A stretch of DNA of 50,738 nt, taken from Paenibacillus barcinonensis (GTDB lineage: Bacteria > Bacillota > Bacilli > Paenibacillales > Paenibacillaceae). Below, one piece after another: positions 41,272 through 49,748 of this stretch (position 1 is the first letter of the stretch; every line of letters starts with the position of its first letter). The DNA is taken from assembly GCF_003217495.1 (NCBI RefSeq), contig NZ_QJSW01000015.1, forward strand, positions 1 to 50,738, in the 5' to 3' direction. A program made the translations under genes and the position numbers. Below the pieces are notes generated by a model, which saw only the letters and a list, made by a program, of their open reading frames with translations, ran no database searches and was not told the DNA's origin.

Positions 41272-41322
41272 TTATAGTGTGCAGATGTAACATGGCTGGA
41301 CGGAGTTGTATCCAACTTGTAA
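41272..41322 (-). promoter_or_regulatory. Efflux-operon promoter with 11-bp-phased direct repeat
   Basis: On the minus strand TACAAGTT and TACAACTC are direct repeats spaced 11 bp apart (41315-41322 and 41304-41311), followed after exactly 26 bp by TATAAT (41272-41277). The same layout precedes the sigma-factor gene. An 11-bp phase fits OmpR-family response-regulator binding. No good -35 is present, as expected for an activated promoter. ATGTAACAT also occurs twice nearby (41256 and 41286). Confidence 0.7.
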
Positions 41323-41332
41323 CAAGTCGACA

Positions 41333-41375
41333 CAAAAAGCCCAGCAGCCAAACGAATAACGCTTGGCTGCCGGGC
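41333..41375 (-). terminator. Terminator of the response regulator - kinase operon
   Basis: On the minus strand GCCCGGCAGCCAA and TTGGCTGCTGGGC pair over 13 bp with one mismatch, followed by TTTTTG. It lies 53 bp past the stop of the 41428 gene and separates this operon from the efflux operon. Confidence 0.85.
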
Positions 41376-41427
41376 AGGAATCCATCGTGAAATATCTGTA
41401 TTTACCTATCAGCTCTCTGGAACGAAA

Positions 41428-42585
41428 CTACCATGCTCTGAAGCTAAAACGATACAACTCACTCTTTTTGGTTGAGCTGGTTATAAAGAACAGCTCCTCC
41501 CCGAACCATTTCAGCTTGATAAAATTGTCGATATTGCGGTATAACACCGTATCGGACGTCAGGCTTTGATCATTCAGAAAGGCAATATGCAGCTCGTTCT
41601 TCTGGTTATCAACCGTATTGACATAGGCAATCCTGGATTCATCTGCACTCAGATCAAAATTCCAGAACGAGCCCTTGGCCAGCAGATTCAGCTTTTTCTC
41701 TGTCGCCTGATACTTGTAAACTCCTTGTACCTGATCCACTTCACCAAGAAATATCATATCTCCGTTCTTCAATATCCGGTATTGTTGTATCCCTTTAGCC
41801 CGCATGTATAGAGACACTTTCGGTTCCTTCTCCAGAGACACACGATAGATGGCAAAATCATCTTTATGCATGACCAGTGCATACATCTGCTTCTGATCTT
41901 CACTAAGCTCGAAACTGTCAATAACGATAAAGGTGTAACCTGAGTTTTCCTCCAGTTGATGAACGCCTGCTTTTCTAAGCATATCTCTATCTGACAAAAG
42001 TATTTCCTCTTTGCCTGTTTTCAGATCAGTCCGAGTAAACCCATGCCCATCGTGACTGATGGATGCTTCATTGCCAATAATACGTCTGAAATAAGCATCA
42101 TCGTTGCTCAGCTTGGTCCGCTTACCATTCGTTGTATCGTACACAAAGGTGGTTCGCTGCGGCTGTCCCGAACGATATTGTGAATATATCAGCTTCGTTC
42201 GATCAGCGTTAAGCACCACCCCATAGTCGATGTTGCCTGCGATATTCTTCACCTGATTGTCATCCAGATGCAGGAGCAGCAAATTCAGTCCCGAATACGA
42301 GTGCTCTGTGCTGTTGACGACAATTGAATTCCGATTTTTGATATCAAAATCATAGATGGCGAAATCATTCGGAATTTTAGTCGCCGACTCGATCTGGATT
42401 GTGCTGCTTGCTGGTGGAGCCAATTGGCTGTCGAATTGCTTGTCAGGCAAAATCTCGGTGCGTGGTTTAAGCTGACCAATGCTAAACAGACTGCCGATTC
42501 CGAATATTCCCCCAACAAAGGCGATAAGCAGCCCTGAGAGCATTAGCTTGTCACGATGTTTACGCCAAAAGCCGATACGTTTCAT
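41428..42585 (-). CDS. Membrane-anchored protein with propeller-like domain, unknown
   Basis: 385 aa with one N-terminal membrane anchor (LMLSGLLIAFVGGIFGIGSLF) after a basic start. The rest is extracytoplasmic and reads as repeated beta blades, for example DYGVVLNADRTKLIYSQYRSG, SFELSEDQKQMYALVMHKDD and NFDLSADESRIAYVNTVDNQ, in the manner of TolB or WD40-type propellers. I do not recognise a named family. It overlaps the kinase gene by 4 nt and is the last gene of the operon, so it may sense a ligand or regulate the kinase. That role is inferred from position alone. Confidence 0.75.
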   Translation of the reverse strand: MKRIGFWRKHRDKLMLSGLLIAFVGGIFGIGSLFSIGQLKPRTEILPDKQFDSQLAPPASSTIQIESATKIPNDFAIYDFDIKNRNSIVVNSTEHSYSGLNLLLLHLDDNQVKNIAGNIDYGVVLNADRTKLIYSQYRSGQPQRTTFVYDTTNGKRTKLSNDDAYFRRIIGNEASISHDGHGFTRTDLKTGKEEILLSDRDMLRKAGVHQLEENSGYTFIVIDSFELSEDQKQMYALVMHKDDFAIYRVSLEKEPKVSLYMRAKGIQQYRILKNGDMIFLGEVDQVQGVYKYQATEKKLNLLAKGSFWNFDLSADESRIAYVNTVDNQKNELHIAFLNDQSLTSDTVLYRNIDNFIKLKWFGEELFFITSSTKKSELYRFSFRAW

Positions 42586-44048
42586 GTATTCCTTTCCCCT
42601 GGCAGACGGATATGGACTTGAGTTCCTTCGCGCATGATACTTTTCATATCTACAGTTCCTCCATGACGCTCCACAATGTTTTTCACAATCGACAGCCCCA
42701 GACCAGCACTGCCCTTCTCTATTCGGTTAACCCCCTTCTCTTGATAAAAGGGTTCAAATACATAGTTCAGCGCTTCCTCACTAATGCCCTCTCCCCGATC
42801 CCGAATCAGGATGGCAATGAACTGCTGCTCCCGAGTAGCCTGCACCTCGATAATGGAATTCACATCACTATACTTGACCGAGTTATCCAGCAGATTGAGG
42901 AATACCTCCTTCAGCTTGTCCCGATCTCCCTGCACATACAGCTCTTCCTCAAGCTCATAATGAATGCCGATATTGTACTTACCTGCCTTGATCGACATGT
43001 CCTCACATGCTTCCCGGATAATCTCCGAGACATCAACCGATGAGAAGCGATAGTTCTCAATGACCGCCGAAGACACCGAAACCTCCAGAATATCTGCAAC
43101 CATCGTATTGAGACGCCGGCTCTCCTTAATGATATAATTCATGCCCTTGTCGAAAAAATCAGGGTCTGTGAACCCGTTATCCCGCAAAATCTGTGCATAG
43201 CCCAGAATGGTTGTTAACGGTGTTTTTAATTCATGTGTCACATTGTCAAAAAAAACCTTGCTACGAGCCTGAACTTGCTTCACTTCGTCCCGCTCTCGCT
43301 CAATGACATCAATCTGCTCCCGTACCCGGTCAATCATGACCGTGAAGCTCGCAGCCAGCTCCCCGATCTCATCCTTCGTGGCAATCTGAATATCGGCATT
43401 CAGGCTGCCTTGAGCCACTTCGGCAGAACGTTTGGTGAGCACACGAATCGGCTGTGTAATTTTCCGGGAAATAAATATCGAGGCGATAAAAACAAATACA
43501 AATATAGCTGCTGCGAACAGCTTGATCGTATCCTGAAAACGCAGATTGCGCCGGTACAGGTCCGTATAATCCTTCTCAAGCTGTACAATGCCAACAAGCT
43601 GCTGGTCGCTTTGAATCGGAAACGAAAGGCTTGCCATGACCCGTCCTTGATCTACCATCGTTGTGTACGCAATTCGCGATTGCATCGCTTCTTTCAGATC
43701 TGGCAAAACCGTCTGCTTGGCCAGCTTGTCCTCACTGGTACTGGTACCGTATTTTGAAGCATCAGGACGATAGAGGGTGATTTTGCCGCCTACCGCCGAT
43801 CCGATCTGCTCCTCCAGCTCCCGGCTGCCAGCCTCCAGAGAGCCTTTGCTAATACGTTTGTTATGGATCAAAAAATATTGATTCAGCGCGATATCCAGAT
43901 TTTTTTTGGACTGCACCATATCCTCACGCACTTCACGGTACATATTCTCCTGAGCAACCCTGTTAGACAGAATCAGAAGTGCCGAGAAGCCGATAAACAC
44001 GATCACTGAGAACAGCACGACCATTTTGAACTGGATCGTCCATTTCAT
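42582..44048 (-). CDS. Sensor histidine kinase
   Basis: 488 aa. TM1 (VVLFSVIVFIGFSALLILS), an extracytoplasmic sensor of about 140 residues (dCache/PAS-like: LYRPDASKYGTSTSEDKL... FPIQSDQQLVGIVQLEKDY), TM2 (LFAAAIFVFVFIASIFI), a HAMP linker (TQPIRVLTKRSAEVAQGSL), a HisKA dimerisation domain with His in VTHELKTPLTTILGYAQIL, and an HATPase domain (NLLDNSVKYSD, DRGEGIS, GSAGLGLSIVKNIVERHGG). All catalytic boxes are intact. It overlaps the response-regulator and propeller genes by 4 nt each, so the three are co-translated. Confidence 0.95.
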   Translation of the reverse strand: MKWTIQFKMVVLFSVIVFIGFSALLILSNRVAQENMYREVREDMVQSKKNLDIALNQYFLIHNKRISKGSLEAGSRELEEQIGSAVGGKITLYRPDASKYGTSTSEDKLAKQTVLPDLKEAMQSRIAYTTMVDQGRVMASLSFPIQSDQQLVGIVQLEKDYTDLYRRNLRFQDTIKLFAAAIFVFVFIASIFISRKITQPIRVLTKRSAEVAQGSLNADIQIATKDEIGELAASFTVMIDRVREQIDVIERERDEVKQVQARSKVFFDNVTHELKTPLTTILGYAQILRDNGFTDPDFFDKGMNYIIKESRRLNTMVADILEVSVSSAVIENYRFSSVDVSEIIREACEDMSIKAGKYNIGIHYELEEELYVQGDRDKLKEVFLNLLDNSVKYSDVNSIIEVQATREQQFIAILIRDRGEGISEEALNYVFEPFYQEKGVNRIEKGSAGLGLSIVKNIVERHGGTVDMKSIMREGTQVHIRLPGERNT

Positions 44049-44758
44049 GTCTGCACCTGAATATTCAGCTTGTATCCTACACCAAACACGGTTTCTATCA
44101 TGGATATGCCCTGATCGCCGCTATCCAGCTTTTTGCGAATACGCTGCACATGAATGTCCACGGTCCGGGTATCCCCTGCAAAATCAAATCCCCATACCTT
44201 GTCCAGCAGCTCCGAACGTGTATGTACTTTGCGATGGTGGTTTACAAGGAAGAGCAGCAGATCATACTCCTTATTCGTAAGTCCTGCACGTTCTCCATCC
44301 TTCCACACTTCGCGCTCGTCCTTGCGTATCTCGATATGCTTGCCCAGTCTGACCACCTCATAGGACTGATTCTCCAGCGTTTCACTGATCAGATCAATCC
44401 TGCGGAAAATCGCACGTATGCGAGCAACCACCTCACGGATGTCAAAAGGCTTGGTAATATAGTCATCAGCTCCGAGCTCCATACCGAGCACCTTGTCCAG
44501 CATATCTGACTTCGCCGTAATCATGATGACAGGAATCTTCGAATTCACAGACAGCTGTCTGCACACATCGAAGCCGCTCATATCCGGCAGCATCAGATCC
44601 AGCAGAATCAGATCGGGCTTGAACTCCCGTAACAGATTAAGGCCTTCCCTGCCCGAAGCCGCTTCCTTGATCTCGAACCCTTCCTTACGGAGTGAATAGG
44701 ACAAAATATCGCGAATGGACTCTTCATCCTCGATAATTAATATCTCTTTTGGTCTCAT
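44045..44758 (-). CDS. OmpR/PhoB family response regulator
   Basis: 237 aa. The receiver domain (residues 1-115) has the acidic pair in IIEDEE, the phospho-acceptor Asp in LILLDLMLPD, Thr/Ser in IMITAKSD and Lys in YITKPFD. The C-terminal winged helix (about 135-235; TNKEYDLLLFLVNH, LLDKVWGFDFAGDTRTVDIHVQRIRKKL) binds direct repeats. I start it at ATG 44758 (MRPKEILIIEDEE), the family-like length; ATG 44794 would add 12 residues and has only a weak AGG. It probably binds the 11-bp-phased TACAAC repeats upstream of the sigma gene and of the efflux operon. Confidence 0.93.
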   Translation of the reverse strand: MRPKEILIIEDEESIRDILSYSLRKEGFEIKEAASGREGLNLLREFKPDLILLDLMLPDMSGFDVCRQLSVNSKIPVIMITAKSDMLDKVLGMELGADDYITKPFDIREVVARIRAIFRRIDLISETLENQSYEVVRLGKHIEIRKDEREVWKDGERAGLTNKEYDLLLFLVNHHRKVHTRSELLDKVWGFDFAGDTRTVDIHVQRIRKKLDSGDQGISMIETVFGVGYKLNIQVQT

Positions 44759-44850
44759 AATACATTCGTAATCTCCCTGCTCTATGAATTTCATCTGCCT
44801 ATATTTTGTATCCCAAGCTGTCTGCTTGAACAGAGGAAATCAAGAAATGT

Positions 44851-44901
44851 TACAACTCCGATACAACTCTGAACCTTTTGGAAACAACCAACCGCTATAC
44901 T
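44851..44901 (+). promoter_or_regulatory. Sigma-factor promoter with 11-bp-phased direct repeat
   Basis: TACAACTC occurs at 44851-44858 and again 11 bp later (44862-44869), followed after exactly 26 bp by TATACT (44896-44901). Sequence, phase and distance match the efflux-operon promoter at 41272-41322. The site also lies in the divergent region upstream of the response-regulator gene, so it may serve both directions. Confidence 0.7.
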
Positions 44902-44968
44902 TGCATTAACAAACATCATACCGACCGGAATCAAGGCTTGATCCATATCCAAGGGGGATTCACTTCTT

Positions 44969-45445
44969 ATGAACCACTCACAGATCAATGATGCTTATAT
45001 CAACTATAAATCAGAAATCACCAGGTATCTATCCCAAATCCTGAAACAACCACAGGAAGCAGAGGATTTAACACAAGAATGCTTTATCCGCATGATGAAT
45101 GTGACTTCACCTGTGCCTGATGATCGAATACTGTATTACCTCAAGCGTATCGCGCGTAATCTGGCTATGGACAATTTTCGCAGACGCACCCGCACCCTGC
45201 GGCGTGACAGCCGACTTGAAGTCCCCACATATCATATGGATACACACCAGATGGAGATTAATGAAGGGGTTGACGAGATCGTCTCCCATATTAACAACAC
45301 CGAGCATCGCAAAATTTTGGAGCTGCGCCTGATCCACGGGTACTCTATTAAAGAAACCGCGGAGATGGTCAATCGCAGTGAGGGCATGATCAAATCATCT
45401 GTCTTTCATGCCGTCAATCGAATTCGTGCCAAAGTCATCTCATAG
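44969..45445 (+). CDS. ECF-type RNA polymerase sigma factor
   Basis: 158 aa with the two ECF regions. Region 2 is at about residues 8-75 (YKSEITRYLSQILKQPQEAEDLTQECFIRMMN and YYLKRIARNLAMDNFRRR). Region 4 is at about 105-155 (EHRKILELRLIHGYSIKETAEMVNRSEGMIKSSVFHAVNRIR), with a clear helix-turn-helix. No anti-sigma factor gene follows: a terminator comes first, then a large secreted protein. The promoter appears to be under control of the neighbouring two-component system, which would make this a cascade. Its own target promoters are not recognisable here. Confidence 0.93.
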   Translation: MNHSQINDAYINYKSEITRYLSQILKQPQEAEDLTQECFIRMMNVTSPVPDDRILYYLKRIARNLAMDNFRRRTRTLRRDSRLEVPTYHMDTHQMEINEGVDEIVSHINNTEHRKILELRLIHGYSIKETAEMVNRSEGMIKSSVFHAVNRIRAKVIS

Positions 45446-45457
45446 AGATGGCTTTTT
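45433..45457 (+). terminator. Terminator of the sigma-factor gene
   Basis: AGTCATCTC-AT-AGAGATGGCT followed by TTTTTCTTTC overlaps the last codons of the gene. It isolates the sigma gene from the downstream secreted-protein gene. Confidence 0.75.
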
Positions 45458-45595
45458 CTTTCTTTTGATATCACCGTCCCCCTACAATCCCCAACACTCA
45501 ATCATCCCAATTACCTATTTACACGACCAAATACCTAATTTTACAAATATCCCTCTAATTTTTACATTTTGTTATGACTATGTGAGATTTTCGTG

Positions 45596-45604
45596 TGGTA
45601 GAAT
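45596..45604 (+). promoter_or_regulatory. Extended -10 promoter of the large secreted protein
   Basis: TGG-TAGAAT (extended -10) lies about 45 bp upstream of the TTG start at 45647. No strong -35 is visible. Confidence 0.4.
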
Positions 45605-45646
45605 ATGGACGAACTTATGAATCACTACTATTTGGGAGGGATTTGG

Positions 45647-48454
45647 TTGGGTAAATTGACACGTTTGCGGGGAGTCTGGTTAAAATCACTCCTGGCATTG
45701 TCTATGGCTTTGCCGCTTCAAGTCGGATTATGGAACGGAGGTGCTGCGGTTCATGCGGAAGGACCGACAGACCCGGCTCCATTCATTCAAGCCAAGGTGG
45801 TTAATGAAAATGCTGGCAAAAAGGTTCTGTTCGACAATTCCCACGGCCAAACTGCCGGGGCAGCAGATTGGGTCATTGACGGCGGCTTCTCGGATTTCGG
45901 GAACGCTCTGGCGAACGACGGCTATTACGTAAAAGAGCTGCGCAAAACGACTCCTTTTACCTATGATGATCTGAAAGATTATAACGTATTCGTTATTGCT
46001 GAACCTCAAATTCCGTTCAAAACGTCCGAACAGGCCGCTTTGAAGCAATATGTGCAATCCGGCGGCAGCATCTTCTTTATTGGAGACCACTACAATGCCG
46101 ACCGTAACAAAAACCGATGGGATGGCTCTGAAGTCATTAACGGATACCGCCGCGGTGCATACGAGGACCCGGCCAAGGGCATGAGCACAGAGGAACGCAG
46201 CTCCGAAGCGATGCAAAATATCACCAGCTCGGATTGGCTGTCCGATAACTTCGGTGTTCGTTTCCGTTATAACGCTCTTGGTGACATCAATGCCAACATT
46301 ATCGTGCCAGCGGATCAAGCCTTTGGCATCACCGAAGGTGTCTCTGCTGTAGCCATGCATGCAGGCTCCACACTGGCAATCACAGACCCCGAGAAAGCCA
46401 AGGGCATCGTGTATCTGCCCAAAACCAACGCCAAATGGAATAACGCCGTAGACCAAGGCGTATACAATGGTGGGGGCATGGAAGAAGGCCCTTATGTCGC
46501 GGTGTCCAAGCTGGGGGCAGGTAAAGCAGCCTTCATCGGAGATTCTTCCCCGGTGGAAGACGCCTCACCAAAATATTTGCGCGAGGAAACAGGCACACGC
46601 AAAACGACGTATGACGGTTTCAAAGAGGTTGATGATGCCGTATTGCTCGTCAATACCGTAAACTGGCTCGCTACACAAGAAAACTACACTAAACTGTCCG
46701 AAGTAAACGGCCTTACATTGGATACAGCTACAGCACTGTTTCCATTTGAGGAGCCTGCCGCTTCTACCGAGCCGCAAGCTGAGCCTTGGGCTGCTCCTGC
46801 CGCCGGATACAAATGGTACGACCGCTCTACGTTCAAGCCAGGCTCTTATGGCGGCCCTGCATCCAGTGCTAACGCCGCTTACAGCTTCGTGAAGCAGGAT
46901 ACGCTGCCTAACGCGGAGGACTTCCAGATTCGTGTCGTTGTTGAAAATATGGCGCCGAACACAACCGTTTCCGGGTACAGCGCAGGGATCTATCTGACTG
47001 GTGGAACCCAGGTAGCCATGATCCAGAATGAAAATGGTACATGGCCTAGCTCTTACGGATACAGTGCAACGTTCAGCGTAACCTCCGATAGCAAAGGTCG
47101 TGCAATCAAGGATCTGAATGTACGCATCAAGCCCGGTACAAACGGCAATGCCAGCCTGCGTCTGCGTCAGAATGGTAGCAACCTCATTACGAGCGCTGTG
47201 AGCATTGCCAATGTGCCTGCACAGCCGCTACCAGAGGAAGAAGGACCGATTCCGGCAGCAATTACCGTAGCTGAAGCACGTACCAAAGCAGTGGGCACAA
47301 CGGTAACAGTGGAAGGTGTAGTCACAAGCAAGCCGGGTTTATTTGGCGGACAAGCCTTCTATCTTCAGGATGACACCGCAGGAATCTATGTGTTCCAGAA
47401 CACCAGCGGCTTCAATGTGGGCGACAAAGTGAAAGTGACTGCACCAACCACGATCTATAACAGTGAATTCGAATTAACGGATGTAGTTGCGATTGAAAAA
47501 ACCGGAACAGCTACTGTTCCTGCTCCAGCTCTCGTTACCACAATCAACGATGCCAATCAGGGGCAGCTTGTTCAATTGAAAAACGTGACGGTTCAGAGCA
47601 TCACCAGCGCTACGCCTGCCGGTTCATTTGAATTCGATGCGGTAGCCGAGGACGGCACAAGCACGCATGTCCGTGTGGATACACGCACAGGTGTGAGTGA
47701 GACCAGCTTCCCTTACGCTGCTAGTGACAAGCTTGATATCACGGGTATTGCAGCGATTTTCAAGGATGTATATCAATTGAAGCCTAGAAGTCTCGATGAT
47801 ATTGTCGCTGCGGAAGAGCAAGGTGGAGGCGAAGTGCCTTCCACTCCAGCTGAAGGAGCGCCGGGTAAACCGGTGCTTTCGTCCGATAGCGGATACGCGA
47901 GCGGATTGTCCGATGGCTCCTACACGGTCAGCATGAATCTGTGGTGGGGCGAAAATGCCACTGAGTACAAGCTCTATGAGAACGGCGTGCTCGTGGATAC
48001 ACAGAAATTAACGGCCGCTACCCCTTCTTCACAGTTTGCCAAAACAGTGATTAACGGCAAGGCCAACGGAACCTACACGTACGTTGCCGAGCTGATCAAT
48101 GCCAAAGGTGCTACTCGCAGTGACGAGTTGACGATTAACATTGCACATGCTGCTCCAGGTAAAGCCGTTCTGTCTCAGAACAACTGGGATGGCGATGGTG
48201 AATACACCGTAACAATGAACCTCTGGTGGGGCACCAACGCAACTGAGTATCGCCTGTATGAAAATGATGTATTGATCGACACGCAATCGTTGACTGCCGC
48301 TACGCCATCTGCACAAATGGCAAAAACCGACCTGAGCGGTCGTGCCAACGGAACGTACACATACCGTGCGGAGCTTGTAAATGCCGCAGGTGTGACCAGC
48401 ACGGAAACGATTACGGTTCAGGTAAGTAAAGGGGCTTTGCCACTGGCGAGCTAG
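45647..48454 (+). CDS. Large secreted protein: GATase-like fold, OB-fold, two Ig-like domains
   Basis: 935 aa from TTG 45647, which has GGGAGGG 7 nt upstream; starting at ATG 45605 would add 14 residues before an otherwise good signal peptide (LTRLRGVWLKSLLALSMALPLQ... AVHAEG). The first domain (about 40-370) reads like a class I GATase/DUF4350 fold (VLFDNSHGQTAGAADWVIDGGF, SGGSIFFIGDHYNAD). A middle jelly-roll-like part follows. Then comes an OB-fold (about 535-660, VAEARTKAVGTTVTVEGVVTSKP) as in secreted nucleases. Two tandem 90-residue repeats with YTVSMNLWWG and YTVTMNLWWG, similar to the N-terminal domain of chitinase A, end the protein. No catalytic nuclease domain is seen. Function is uncertain; an extracellular binding or degradative role is likely. 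Confidence 0.85.
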   Translation: MGKLTRLRGVWLKSLLALSMALPLQVGLWNGGAAVHAEGPTDPAPFIQAKVVNENAGKKVLFDNSHGQTAGAADWVIDGGFSDFGNALANDGYYVKELRKTTPFTYDDLKDYNVFVIAEPQIPFKTSEQAALKQYVQSGGSIFFIGDHYNADRNKNRWDGSEVINGYRRGAYEDPAKGMSTEERSSEAMQNITSSDWLSDNFGVRFRYNALGDINANIIVPADQAFGITEGVSAVAMHAGSTLAITDPEKAKGIVYLPKTNAKWNNAVDQGVYNGGGMEEGPYVAVSKLGAGKAAFIGDSSPVEDASPKYLREETGTRKTTYDGFKEVDDAVLLVNTVNWLATQENYTKLSEVNGLTLDTATALFPFEEPAASTEPQAEPWAAPAAGYKWYDRSTFKPGSYGGPASSANAAYSFVKQDTLPNAEDFQIRVVVENMAPNTTVSGYSAGIYLTGGTQVAMIQNENGTWPSSYGYSATFSVTSDSKGRAIKDLNVRIKPGTNGNASLRLRQNGSNLITSAVSIANVPAQPLPEEEGPIPAAITVAEARTKAVGTTVTVEGVVTSKPGLFGGQAFYLQDDTAGIYVFQNTSGFNVGDKVKVTAPTTIYNSEFELTDVVAIEKTGTATVPAPALVTTINDANQGQLVQLKNVTVQSITSATPAGSFEFDAVAEDGTSTHVRVDTRTGVSETSFPYAASDKLDITGIAAIFKDVYQLKPRSLDDIVAAEEQGGGEVPSTPAEGAPGKPVLSSDSGYASGLSDGSYTVSMNLWWGENATEYKLYENGVLVDTQKLTAATPSSQFAKTVINGKANGTYTYVAELINAKGATRSDELTINIAHAAPGKAVLSQNNWDGDGEYTVTMNLWWGTNATEYRLYENDVLIDTQSLTAATPSAQMAKTDLSGRANGTYTYRAELVNAAGVTSTETITVQVSKGALPLAS

Positions 48455-48583
48455 TGTAGAAGCAGCGTTTAGAGTAAAAGCAGGATTGGGTGTTAACGCC
48501 CAATCGAAGTAACAACAGCAGAATTAGAAGCGGACGAAGCTGCGAAGATAATAACATGCTAACCAGCAACGCAAGCTGGAACG

Positions 48584-48636
48584 AAAAAACCGAAACCACA
48601 CAGGCCAGAAAGTCGGCCTGCTGGTTTCGGTTTTTT
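48584..48636. terminator. Bidirectional terminator after the secreted protein
   Basis: AAAAAACCGAAACCA... GGCC pairs with GGCC... TGGTTTCGGTTTTTT in a long GC-containing stem with runs of A and T on both sides. A second inverted repeat (GATTGGG / CCCAATC, 48485-48506) precedes it. Confidence 0.85.
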
Positions 48637-48917
48637 GTGTTATTTTTCAACAACGGAGCTAGGTAATTAGAGTTATGAGGACGGGCAGGATTATGCTCAA
48701 CAGTCATTCCGCTCACACAGGAGTCATGGAAACTGGCGTTAATGCTCGACATAAGCATGTCAGGAATGTGGATTGCGGTCCGAAAACGGTAATTAGCAAG
48801 AGGCTTGATCGCAGCATTAAGCTGTCTTTTTGGCGGTGATATGACAGGTCTGTTTTCGGCGCGAGCAATTCAGCTCCATTTCGCTTCAAAGTGAGGAAAA
48901 TCGAAGGATTTGCAACC

Positions 48918-48941
48918 AATAGCGCCCGTACGGATCGTTAG
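48918..48941 (+). repeat. Intergenic GATCGTTAG-type element, single core D
   Basis: A single 24-nt core: AATAGCG, variable middle, then GGATCGTTAG. It lies between the secreted-protein terminator and a small membrane-protein gene. I see no gene in the rest of 48637-48958. Confidence 0.6.
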
Positions 48942-48958
48942 CTCGCCTGCGCCAAAAA

Positions 48959-49219
48959 TCATTTCAAACTCGGCTTCTCGTAACCATTTCTCGTCAAAAG
49001 AATACTGTTCCAGACCGCACAATAAACCCCCAGTGCAATAACAGCAATGACGAAAAAAAGATTCATCTGCGCCAATGGATAGCTGCTTCCCGTGAATATA
49101 ATCAGAATAGCGCTGAGCCCGATATTTTCCCGATGATGTTGTTTAAACTTCTGAAAGATCATCCTGTACAGTAACACCGCTACCACAAACACGATCCAGA
49201 TAAAATAATACTTTTCCAT
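48959..49219 (-). CDS. Small membrane protein, 86 aa
   Basis: 86 aa with three hydrophobic segments (YYFIWIVFVVAVLLYRMIF, LSAILIIFTGSSYPLA and FFVIAVIALGVYCAVWNSIL) joined by short basic loops. ATG 49219 has AAAGGTG upstream. I do not recognise a family. It follows another small membrane protein by 40 bp in the same direction, and the two are probably co-transcribed and may form a pair. Confidence 0.7.
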   Translation of the reverse strand: MEKYYFIWIVFVVAVLLYRMIFQKFKQHHRENIGLSAILIIFTGSSYPLAQMNLFFVIAVIALGVYCAVWNSILLTRNGYEKPSLK

Positions 49220-49259
49220 ATCTAATCACCTTTTATTTATGTTTTATAAAGCCTTGATA

Positions 49260-49541
49260 TTATGAATTAATCAACCAAATAAAGCCCAAAAGCCAGGCCC
49301 CGATGAACAGGTACACCATAATTTTGATAAACAGATATTCTCGTTTACGATGCAGAGCATACATAGCCACTACAAACGGGAGCAAGGTTACTACCATACT
49401 CCATAATGTACGACCAAGCGACGGTCCAGAAAAGGCATGTAGTCCAGCATCTATAGTAGCAGCGATCAGTACGATCGAATATTTCAAAAAAGTTAATCCG
49501 CCACAAATGCTGAGCGCACCCGTGATAATCAAAAGCATCAT
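49260..49541 (-). CDS. Small membrane protein, 93 aa
   Basis: 93 aa with three hydrophobic segments (MMLLIITGALSICGGLTFL with YSIVLIAATIDAGL, LWSMVVTLLPFVVAMYAL, IMVYLFIGAWLLGFIWLI) and a basic loop HRKRE. ATG 49541 is tentative: the purine-rich AAAGGGGGC lies 15 nt upstream, which is far. No family is recognised. It is upstream of the 86-aa membrane protein in the same direction. Confidence 0.6.
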   Translation of the reverse strand: MMLLIITGALSICGGLTFLKYSIVLIAATIDAGLHAFSGPSLGRTLWSMVVTLLPFVVAMYALHRKREYLFIKIMVYLFIGAWLLGFIWLINS

Positions 49542-49639
49542 CCGTAAAATGATTCACGCCCCCTTTAAATAGAGCATCGGTATCTTCTACGGATAAATGA
49601 ATAATACAAGTGTAAATAGAAAGAAAATACAGTTATATT

Positions 49640-49705
49640 TATTCAAAAAAATATAAAAACAAAGAGCAGCGACTATGAAATATCATTAGTCTACCCGCTC
49701 TTTGC
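49640..49705 (-). terminator. Terminator of the RCC1-repeat protein gene
   Basis: On the minus strand GCAAAGAGC and GCTCTTTG, with extra pairing between (TAGAC / TAGTC region), are followed by a T-rich tail (TTTTTATATTTTTTT). It lies about 45 bp past the stop. Confidence 0.75.
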
Positions 49706-49748
49706 TATCTAAATCATTTAATTTCCTGGAAAACCTGAACCTCTCTCT

